Shown here piece after piece: positions 6,651-12,108 of a stretch of DNA of 12,108 nt. Below the pieces are notes generated by a model. The model was not told where the DNA came from and did no database searches. It saw nothing but the letters and a program-made list of their open reading frames with translations. Origin of the DNA: CAZRZN01 sp964604565. GTDB taxonomy: Bacteria > Pseudomonadota > Alphaproteobacteria > Rhodobacterales > Rhodobacteraceae. A program made the position numbers and the translations under genes. How positions within the stretch are numbered: position 1 is the stretch's first letter; the number at the start of each line of letters is the position of its first letter. The DNA lies in assembly GCA_964604565.1 (NCBI GenBank), contig CAZRZN010000118.1, forward strand, positions 1-12,108. Direction: 5' to 3'.

Positions 6651-7886
6651 TCAGGGCTGAACGGTGGCTTCGATCTTGGTCAGATCATACTGGTTGTCGG
6701 GCGCTTCGCAGCCGCGGCAGTTGATGCCGGGCATGTCGGGGGCCATGACGACCGCGCCTTCGGGCAGCGGCTGGATGGTTGCCCCCTCCGTCGGATTACC
6801 GTCAAGCGCCGAGGTCAGCGACAGTTCGGGCAGCAGTTCGGGGTTGAACACCTCGGAGACAAAGGAGCTGGGCACCTTGTCCTCGGTGAAGACGTTGCAA
6901 CCATCCTCGAACGTGTCACCCTCGCAGATCTTGACCGCGTCTGCCGGCACCCATGGCAGCGGATATTCGATGTTCCGCTCACCCACCGGCAGCGGATCGC
7001 GCTGGCCGTTGAGAATTTCCATCATGATCTTGAAGGCAAAGCCGGATTGCGCCGGGGCTGACCCGGAGGACACGCCCCTGAGACCCTTTTCCTGCATTTC
7101 AGGATCGGCAAGCGCCAGACGGAACCCGGCGGAGTTCTCGCCGGTGACGGGAACAAGGCGGTTCTCGTCCGCCTGAAGCAGCGCCTGGATCACGCCGAAT
7201 TCGCCGGCCTGCGCCCAGACACCATCCACATCGGGATGCGCGGCCAGCGCCTTGGCGGTCTCCTGCTGGGTCGTGCGGTCGTCCCAGTAGCTGTAGTATT
7301 CCGACACGATCTCGATGCCCGGATACTGGTTGAAAATGTGCATGGCGCCGTTGGTGTGCCGTTCGTCGACGGAGTTGCCCGGAACGCCGCGCGACAGGAA
7401 GATCTTGCCTTCGCCCCCCAATTCGTTGACCAGCGCCTGAGCGGTATTCTCACCAAAGCCGCCCGACAGGAAGCTGATGTTATAGGCGCATTCTTCGGTC
7501 ACGGTGCCGTCATACATGAAGAACAGCACGCCCTCCTGGCAACCGCGACGGACAACGCGGTTCAGCGCGTTCGACGAAATCGGAAAACTGACAATCCCGT
7601 CTGCGCCATTCGCGATCATGCTTTCATAGTCGGAAATCTGTGCTTGCGGATCAGTGCCCGAAATCACCTCGATCAGTTCGACGGTTTCGTCGAACGGCGG
7701 TGTCTTGGCCAATGCCTTGACGATGTTGGCCGCCTCGCTCTGCCACGCGTTGCCGGAATAGCTGAGCGACAGATAGATCAACCACTTGCCGTCTGCGGTC
7801 TTGGCATCCGCGGCGCCCGCAGACAGGAATGTCGCGCAACTCAGCGCGGCAACCGTCAGGCCTTTCAGTGTCTTCGTAAAATTCAT
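6651..7886 (-). CDS. Periplasmic sugar-type substrate-binding protein of the CUT2 ABC transporter
   Basis: 411 residues. The start at 7886 is supported by GGGAGGA six bases upstream and by a standard Sec signal peptide: MNFTKTLKG, hydrophobic core LTVAALSCATFLSA, probable cleavage ADA|KT after residue 28. The mature protein begins KWLIYLSLSYSGNAWQ and shows the type I periplasmic-binding-protein pattern (ESMIANGADGIVSFP; HPDVDGVWAQAGEFGVIQAL). It is clearly longer than RbsB-type proteins (~300). The extra length is C-terminal and contains four cysteines, CEGDTFEDGC (321, 330) and CRGC (390, 393), which could form disulfides in the periplasm. It captures the substrate and delivers it to the two permeases encoded upstream. 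A stem-loop/operator-like palindrome precedes it and two hairpins follow it, as expected for the component needed in greatest amount. Confidence 0.92.
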   Translation of the reverse strand: MNFTKTLKGLTVAALSCATFLSAGAADAKTADGKWLIYLSLSYSGNAWQSEAANIVKALAKTPPFDETVELIEVISGTDPQAQISDYESMIANGADGIVSFPISSNALNRVVRRGCQEGVLFFMYDGTVTEECAYNISFLSGGFGENTAQALVNELGGEGKIFLSRGVPGNSVDERHTNGAMHIFNQYPGIEIVSEYYSYWDDRTTQQETAKALAAHPDVDGVWAQAGEFGVIQALLQADENRLVPVTGENSAGFRLALADPEMQEKGLRGVSSGSAPAQSGFAFKIMMEILNGQRDPLPVGERNIEYPLPWVPADAVKICEGDTFEDGCNVFTEDKVPSSFVSEVFNPELLPELSLTSALDGNPTEGATIQPLPEGAVVMAPDMPGINCRGCEAPDNQYDLTKIEATVQP

Positions 7887-7924
7887 GTCGTCCTCCCTCT
7901 GATACTCTGATCTTTCCATCGAAA

Positions 7925-7950
7925 CCGGATTGGAAAGGTTTCCAATCCGG
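7925..7950. promoter_or_regulatory. 26-bp perfect inverted repeat containing a LacI-type operator-like core
   Basis: The arms CCGGATTGGAAA (7925-7936) and TTTCCAATCCGG (7939-7950) are perfect complements around a central GG. The inner 14 bp differ from the promoter operator at 11602-11615 at one central base (TGGAAA-GG-TTTCCA against TGGAAA-CG-TTTCCA). It lies 38 bp upstream of the binding-protein start. It may be a second repressor site, an RNA hairpin, or both. I see no convincing -35/-10 next to it. Confidence 0.65.
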
Positions 7951-7959
7951 AATGTCGTC

Positions 7960-7976
7960 GGGGCGTTCACCGCCCC
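7960..7976 (-). promoter_or_regulatory. Stem-loop after the second permease gene
   Basis: A 6-bp perfect stem GGGGCG/CGCCCC with a 5-nt loop, starting 11 bp after the permease stop codon and followed by the larger palindrome at 7925-7950. There is no U-run. Possible mRNA stabiliser or partial attenuator between the permease and binding-protein cistrons. Confidence 0.45.
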
Positions 7977-7987
7977 CTGTTCTCTAT

Positions 7988-9001
7988 TCAGTCCTTTCGA
8001 ACAAACATGGCGCGCAGACCGTCGAAGACCTGATCGCGCAGCAGGATGAGGGCCAGCAGGATCACGCCACCCTCCATCACGGTTTTCCATCCCTGGCCAA
8101 TCCCCAACGCGCTGAGGATCGTGGCCAGCGTGGTCAGCAGCAGGGCCCCGCCAATGGTTCCCAGGAACGTCCCCCGCCCGCCAAGGATGGACGACCCGCC
8201 CACCACCACGGCAGCAATCGAGGGTAACAGGTAATCGTCACCCATGCGCAGCGTCGCCCCATTCGCATAGCTGGCAAGAAGAATACCGGTCAGCCCCGCG
8301 CAAAGCGCCGAAATCACGTAGGCAGAGCCGATCAGGCTGCGCCGGGGAAGGCCGGCGACATAGGCCGCCTCCGGGTTGTTGCCCACGGCGGTCAACTTGC
8401 GCCCGTAAGACGAAAAGGACTGCAACACGGTGCACAGGGCGCCGAAGGCAATGAGCAGCCAGATCGGTGACGGGATGCCCAGAACGCGGGATTGCATCAG
8501 GTCGTTCAGCACGGGCGCCGGGAACCCGCGCGGCGTGCCGCCGGTAAAGCCCAAGGACAGCGAATAGACGATGATGCCGACCGCCATTGTCATGATGAAG
8601 GGCGGGACGTTGAACACCGTAACGCCAATGCCGTTGATCGCCCCGATCAGGGCGCATATCACCAGCACCGTCGGGATGACGTAAAGCAGACCATCATTGC
8701 TGCCATCCATCAGAGACGCCGAAAGAACGCCCCCCACGGTGATCACCGAGGCCACTGAAAGGTCCAGCCCCCGCACCAGGATCACGAGTCCCTGACCGAA
8801 GGCGCAATAGACCAGAAAAGAGCTGAGATACAGAATGGTCTCCAGCTGCGACAAGCCGCCGAAGGAGGGACTGACCAATCGCGACGCCACGATCATGAAC
8901 GCGACAAGCCCGTAAATCGTGGCAACCGTGACAACCGTCGGGCTGATCTTGCGCGAGGTCCGCGTATCTTCGGGCGACGTGGCGGTGGTTTCGCTGGCCA
9001 T
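7988..9001 (-). CDS. CUT2 (ribose/xylose-type) ABC transporter permease, second subunit
   Basis: 337 residues, about nine hydrophobic segments. The start at 9001 (MASETTATSPEDTR) overlaps the stop of the first permease by one base (TGATG), which indicates translational coupling. The N-terminal ~25 residues are polar and cytoplasmic. Family motifs are present: ILVRGLDLSVASVITVGG after the second segment, the cytoplasmic loop YGRKLTAVGNNPEAAYVAGL that contacts the ATPase, and VVVGGSSILGGRGTFLGT near the C-terminus, as in RbsC-type permeases. With the other permease it forms the membrane channel. Two different permeases rather than one homodimeric subunit is a recognised variant of CUT2 systems. 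The specificity cannot be read from the sequence. Confidence 0.92.
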   Translation of the reverse strand: MASETTATSPEDTRTSRKISPTVVTVATIYGLVAFMIVASRLVSPSFGGLSQLETILYLSSFLVYCAFGQGLVILVRGLDLSVASVITVGGVLSASLMDGSNDGLLYVIPTVLVICALIGAINGIGVTVFNVPPFIMTMAVGIIVYSLSLGFTGGTPRGFPAPVLNDLMQSRVLGIPSPIWLLIAFGALCTVLQSFSSYGRKLTAVGNNPEAAYVAGLPRRSLIGSAYVISALCAGLTGILLASYANGATLRMGDDYLLPSIAAVVVGGSSILGGRGTFLGTIGGALLLTTLATILSALGIGQGWKTVMEGGVILLALILLRDQVFDGLRAMFVRKD

Positions 9002-10002
9002 CAGCTGCCCCCCCGCGCCTTGGCCGCGTGATGCACCGCGGCGGAGAACAGAACGGCAAGGATCATGATCATGCCTTGGATGACGCCCGTGTAGAACGAC
9101 GACACGCCAAGTGAAAACAGAACCTTCTGCATCAGCATCAGCGTGGCCGCCCCGAAGATCGAGGCAGTGACACCACCCCGACCGCCTCCGAAGGCGGTGC
9201 CGCCAAGGGCAACTGCGGCAAAGGTCAGCAGCAGGAACGGCTCTCCCGCCGAGGGATTGCCAGTCGATGTCTGCGCCGCCAGCATGTAGGCCGCCAGCGC
9301 ATAGAACGCGCCCGCCCAAACGAAAGCCAGAAACTCGGTGCGCGCAACATTAATGCCGGACAACGCCGCCGCCTTTCGATCCTGTCCCACGGCCAACAGG
9401 TTGCGCCCCGCATCCAGACGGCTGAACAGGGTCCAGAAGGCAATGATCGCCAGAGCGATGACCAGCGCGATTGGCAGTCGGTCGATGAGGGAGCCGGTCA
9501 ACTCGTAGACGATGAAATCGGACACGAACCCACCGGGCGCCTTCAGGATGACCAAGGCCAGTCCCTGACAGATGATCATGGTGGCCAAGGTTGCCGCGAT
9601 CGCCTGAATCCGGAGGTAGGCCACGATGAACCCGTTGATTGCGCCGACGGTGATGCCGATGAGCAGGGATAACCCCAATAGCGCAAGCGCACCCCCCGCA
9701 CCCTCCATGGGCAAGACCGCGATGGTGACGTTCACCAGCGATATCGTTCCAGCCACCGACAGATCGAACCCGCCTTGCAGGATGACGAAGGTCGCGCCGG
9801 CCGCGGCAAGCATCAGCGGCAGCGAATTGTTGAACAGGGACTCGACCGAATAGGCAGACAGCGCAGAAGGCTGCACCGCGATATAGACCACGGCCATGAT
9901 GGCGTAGATGATCACGATCAGAAACGCACTGTCCGCGATGTAGCGCAGGGACGGACCGCGCCGACGCCGCGGCGCTTCGAATGTCGGGCTGGCCTCGACC
10001 AT
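9001..10002 (-). CDS. CUT2 (ribose/xylose-type) ABC transporter permease, first subunit
   Basis: 333 residues. The ATG at 10002 overlaps the ATPase stop by one base (TGATG). The N-terminus is basic (PRRRRGPS) before the first membrane segment (SAFLIVIIYAIMAVVYIAV), matching a positive-inside orientation. CUT2 permease motifs are clear: LQGGFDLSVAGTISL, the ATPase-coupling loop GRNLLAVGQDRKAAALSGI, and ALGGTAFGGGRGGV. About nine hydrophobic segments are visible. The last codons on the coding strand include a run of seven Gs (9008-9014 on the + strand, as C7) just before the TGA; a one-base gain there would join this frame to the second permease. Confidence 0.92.
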   Translation of the reverse strand: MVEASPTFEAPRRRRGPSLRYIADSAFLIVIIYAIMAVVYIAVQPSALSAYSVESLFNNSLPLMLAAAGATFVILQGGFDLSVAGTISLVNVTIAVLPMEGAGGALALLGLSLLIGITVGAINGFIVAYLRIQAIAATLATMIICQGLALVILKAPGGFVSDFIVYELTGSLIDRLPIALVIALAIIAFWTLFSRLDAGRNLLAVGQDRKAAALSGINVARTEFLAFVWAGAFYALAAYMLAAQTSTGNPSAGEPFLLLTFAAVALGGTAFGGGRGGVTASIFGAATLMLMQKVLFSLGVSSFYTGVIQGMIMILAVLFSAAVHHAAKARGGS

Positions 10003-11534
10003 CAGGAGGCACCTCTCAAGGAGTCCTGGGGCGGCGCGGCCTGACCGTAATGCCCGTGCGCCGCCGACAGCAGCAACTCCTCGTCCAGCTTCGAGCGTGG
10101 AACCTCGGCCGCGATCCCACCGCCATAAAGCACGAGGCAGCGCGAGCTGAGCTGAACAAGCTCACTCAACTCGGACGAATAGAACAGGATCGTCCCGCCC
10201 GACTTCACGAAATCGCGCATCATGGCGTAGATGGATTGCTTCGTGCCGACATCGACCCCGCGTGCGGGATCGAACAGGATCAGGATCTTGGCACCCGACA
10301 TGAGGGCCCGCGCCAGGATCACCTTTTGCTGGTTACCGCCCGACAGGTCGGCCACCTCGAAATCAAGATATCTGGGCGCCAGCGAGACCCGCGCGGCCGA
10401 TGCGGCGGCCAGGGATCGTTCGATCCTGCCATTCACGAAATGCGTGCGTTTCTGTTTTGCGAATTGCGCCATGGCAATATTTGTCGCCGCGGTCAGATTG
10501 TCGAAGATACCCTCTGTCTTGCGCTCCTCGGGGACAAAGGCGATCCCCGCTCCCGCCTTCTGGGCGGCACCGGGCGATCCCATGACAACCTCCTGCCCAC
10601 TGACGCTGATGCGACCGGACCGGCGCGGGATCACACCCCCCAGAACCCGAAAGAGATCCTGCTGGCCCTGCCCTTCCAATGCGGCGACCCCGACAATTTC
10701 ACCGGCGCGCAGATCAAGATCCAGATCGCGGACCGCCCCCGCATTCAGCGCACGCGCTTCCAGCAGCGTCTCGCCCAGGCTGTCCGCCGCCACATCGGCG
10801 CCCGCTTCGGATTGCTCGCGGCCAACCATCATGCTGAAGATCCCGGCATCGTCGACGCCGGCAAGATCGACCGTTTCGATCGAGGCACCGTTCCGCAGGA
10901 CAGTCGCACGCTGGCAGATCTCGCGCACTTCACTGAGGCGGTGGGAAATATACATGACCGCCACGCCACGCTCGGTCAGGCGCCGGATCTGGCGAAACAG
11001 CCAACTGGTGTCGGGCAGGGCGGCTGTCGGCTCGTCCAGCACGAGCAGGCGTCTGGCATGCGACAGGGCGCGGGTGATCTCGATTCGCTGACGCTGTGCA
11101 AGCGGCAGATCCTCGATGACGCTCTCCGGAGATATATCGGTAATTTCCCAGTCTTTCAGAACTGCGCCGGCGCGAGCGATGATGGCACGACGCGAATCCG
11201 GCCAGAAGCGGCTGGTCGACACCTTCGGCAGGAGCATGTTTTCCGCCACGGTCATATGCGGAATCAGGCTCAGTTCCTGAAACGCCGTCGAAACTCCCAT
11301 GTCTCTGGCGTCGACGATGGAGGACGGCGCATGAGACACCCCGTCGAGCAGCATCTGGCCGGTGTTGGGCCGCACCACGCCGGACAGGATCTTTACCAGC
11401 GTTGACTTGCCGGCACCGTTTTCACCAAGGATCGCGTGCACCTCTCCGGCGCGGATCCCCATGACCACGCTGCGCAGTGCAACCGTGGCGCCGTAACGCT
11501 TGGAAATCCCCTGCACATCAAACAGTTCGCCCAT
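10002..11534 (-). CDS. CUT2 ABC transporter ATP-binding protein with two nucleotide-binding domains (RbsA/XylG-like)
   Basis: 510 residues, typical for RbsA/XylG-type proteins. NBD1 has Walker A GENGAGKST (37-45), Walker B RRLLVLDE (161-168) and switch His198 (ISHR), but its signature reads LPLAQRQ (143-149). NBD2 lacks the Walker A lysine (ALEGQGQQD, 285-293), has a perfect LSGGNQQ signature (397-403), has FDPARG (421-426) where DEPTRG is usual, and has SSE instead of a switch His. So only the composite site formed by NBD1 Walker motifs and the NBD2 signature looks fully catalytic, as in many CUT2 ATPases. Start ATG at 11534 with GGGAGGG upstream. It is the first gene of the operon, directly behind the promoter and operator, and is coupled to the first permease by a 1-base overlap. 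Confidence 0.95.
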   Translation of the reverse strand: MGELFDVQGISKRYGATVALRSVVMGIRAGEVHAILGENGAGKSTLVKILSGVVRPNTGQMLLDGVSHAPSSIVDARDMGVSTAFQELSLIPHMTVAENMLLPKVSTSRFWPDSRRAIIARAGAVLKDWEITDISPESVIEDLPLAQRQRIEITRALSHARRLLVLDEPTAALPDTSWLFRQIRRLTERGVAVMYISHRLSEVREICQRATVLRNGASIETVDLAGVDDAGIFSMMVGREQSEAGADVAADSLGETLLEARALNAGAVRDLDLDLRAGEIVGVAALEGQGQQDLFRVLGGVIPRRSGRISVSGQEVVMGSPGAAQKAGAGIAFVPEERKTEGIFDNLTAATNIAMAQFAKQKRTHFVNGRIERSLAAASAARVSLAPRYLDFEVADLSGGNQQKVILARALMSGAKILILFDPARGVDVGTKQSIYAMMRDFVKSGGTILFYSSELSELVQLSSRCLVLYGGGIAAEVPRSKLDEELLLSAAHGHYGQAAPPQDSLRGAS

Positions 11535-11601
11535 CTACCCTCCCAATTCCGTTCCAAAATGCACCGCGCGATGCCCAGATCCACGCGATCTCCCCACACT
11601 C

Positions 11602-11615
11602 TGGAAACGTTTCCA
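11602..11615. promoter_or_regulatory. LacI-family operator
   Basis: A perfect 14-bp palindrome, TGGAAACGTTTCCA, with the central CG typical of LacI-family sites. It abuts the -10 hexamer on its downstream side and covers the expected transcription start, so a bound repressor would block initiation. The gene at 4141-5208 encodes the obvious candidate repressor. Confidence 0.85.
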
Positions 11616-11644
11616 ATTAACGACATCTGCGCATGACCTGTCAA
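11616..11644 (-). promoter_or_regulatory. Sigma-70-type promoter of the catabolic operon
   Basis: On the minus strand, a perfect -35 TTGACA (11639-11644), a 17-bp spacer and -10 GTTAAT (11616-11621, four of six consensus bases). The expected start point near 11609 is in the middle of the operator. The leader to the ATPase ATG would be about 75 nt. Confidence 0.75.
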
Positions 11645-11822
11645 GCCGAAGGTTCGTTCGGCGCCCTCGGCAATCAGCCATATGAACCTTGCGACCCGCG
11701 CGCCATTGAACCCGGCTCCAAGCCTCGTGAACCGCCCCGACTTGCCCGGAGGACAAGCCTCTCAAAGGATGCTCTTCCATGGACAGGCAGAAGAAGGCGA
11801 CAAGCCGTTACGCGGCCGAATT
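11645..11822. other. Non-coding spacer between operon promoter and transposase remnant
   Basis: I see no credible gene, RNA or strong hairpin here. Reading frames that cross it have Arg/Pro-rich, shadow-like translations and no convincing ribosome-binding site. The outer end of the insertion element should lie in or near this stretch, but I could not identify a terminal inverted repeat or a target duplication. Confidence 0.5.
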
Positions 11823-12108
11823 TCACGATCGGGCATACAGATCGTCGTAGACCCTCCCGACAGCTATACCGGGCGCGGTGTCGCCGTTCAGAACGGCGGC
11901 GCCGATCCGAAGTTCGGCGTCGCGGGCGCAGAAGGCGCGTGCCATGAGGCTCTGCCCCGGCAGCTTCACCCAATGCATCCATTGACCGGCAGGGTATTTC
12001 CGCAGGAAATGTCCCGGCAGTCTTCCTCTCGGCGCGGCTTCGGCGGTGGTATCCGCTCCATTTCCTCCAGATGGCACGGCCAAGGTATTTCGAGGCACGC
12101 AGCGCCTC
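11823..12108 (-). pseudogene. Broken C-terminal remnant of an IS5-family transposase (continues beyond the right edge)
   Basis: Read leftward from 12106, one frame gives ALRASKYLGRAIWRKWSGYH then RRSRAERK, matching the conserved stretch before the end of IS5-type DDE transposases known from alphaproteobacteria. After a 43-bp insertion (11979-12021) the match resumes in another frame at 11978: MHWVKLPGQSLMAR, then DAELRIGAAVLNGDTAPGI, corresponding to the usual MHCVKLLGQ(S/R)LMAR...VAVLNGFTALGIP end. The frame closes at the TGA at 11823-11825. The frame change and several substitutions (for example the lost FDRQ motif) show a decayed copy. The family match is from memory of the motif, not a search. 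It lies under 200 bp upstream of the operon promoter. Confidence 0.75.
11979..12021. repeat. 43-bp palindrome-containing insertion in the transposase remnant
   Basis: This segment separates the two frames of the remnant. It contains the inverted repeat ATTTCC-GCA-GGAAAT (11995-12009), loosely extended by GGG and CCC, and the 7-mer CCGGCAG occurs near both ends (11986-11992 and 12014-12020). The same 7-mer is also in adjoining transposase sequence (11957-11963). Its origin, a small palindromic element or a local duplication, is unclear. Confidence 0.5.

Noticed and set aside
7887..8090. 68-codon N-terminal extension of the binding protein
   Set aside because: It would read through the palindromic intergenic region and the end of the permease gene; the internal ATG at 7886 has a strong Shine-Dalgarno and a proper signal peptide.
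9002..9319. 106-codon N-terminal extension of the second permease
   Set aside because: The sequence is Arg/His/Cys-rich and overlaps the first permease in another frame; the ATG at 9001 gives a normal CUT2 permease.
9981..11405. 474-codon open frame on the + strand
   Set aside because: Entirely antisense to the ABC ATPase, whose motifs are unmistakable; the translation shows no domain.
11633..11947. 104-codon open frame on the + strand
   Set aside because: Arg/Pro-rich translation with no recognisable domain or good ribosome-binding site; it runs through the promoter-side spacer and antisense to the transposase remnant, as expected of a high-GC shadow frame.
11995..12009. A third repressor operator
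   Set aside because: The half-sites are in the opposite order (ATTTCC...GGAAAT) with a 3-base centre, so it does not fit the TGGAAA-NN-TTTCCA pattern.
1..12108. CRISPR arrays, tRNA or rRNA genes, prophage or defence modules
   Set aside because: No regularly spaced repeats, cloverleaf-like segments, rRNA motifs or phage/defence proteins were seen in the window.

Overview
The window looks like alphaproteobacterial DNA, most likely from a marine Rhodobacteraceae (roseobacter) type organism. This is judged from the high G+C content, the tightly overlapping TGATG/ATGA gene junctions, the mix of gene families, and an IS5-type transposase remnant of a kind I associate with that group. No marker gene fixes the taxon.

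Layout. (1) Positions 1-1526 (+) hold the C-terminal end of a large surface or secreted protein with cadherin/VCBS-like repeats and a von Willebrand A domain, followed by a clear rho-independent terminator (1546-1581). (2) Positions 1717-11534 (all -) hold one compact nine-gene catabolic operon. In order of transcription, right to left, it encodes: a CUT2-type ABC ATPase with two nucleotide-binding domains, two permeases, a periplasmic binding protein, a zinc-dependent dehydrogenase of the histidinol dehydrogenase superfamily, a LacI-family repressor, a small Cys-rich protein of unknown function, a metallo-beta-lactamase-fold lactonase-like hydrolase, and an L-gulonate 3-dehydrogenase/lambda-crystallin-like oxidoreductase. 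(3) Positions 11535-11644 carry the operon promoter, TTGACA-17 bp-GTTAAT, with a perfect LacI-type operator (TGGAAACGTTTCCA) directly downstream. (4) Positions 11823-12108 (-) hold the broken C-terminus of an IS5-family transposase, cut by a 43-bp palindrome-containing insertion.

How the genes may work together (inference). A CUT2 importer brings in a small polyhydroxylated compound. The HisD-like enzyme could oxidise a primary alcohol to a carboxylate, the MBL enzyme could open a lactone, and the gulonate-dehydrogenase-like enzyme could oxidise C3 of the resulting sugar acid to a 3-keto acid that can decarboxylate. The LacI repressor sits inside the operon and probably controls it through the promoter operator. 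A second, near-identical site lies within a perfect inverted repeat just upstream of the binding-protein gene. Stem-loops on both sides of the binding-protein gene suggest mRNA-level tuning of its expression. The substrate is not identifiable from the sequence. The combination of enzymes plus the unknown Cys-rich protein is the part of the window most likely to be an undescribed pathway.
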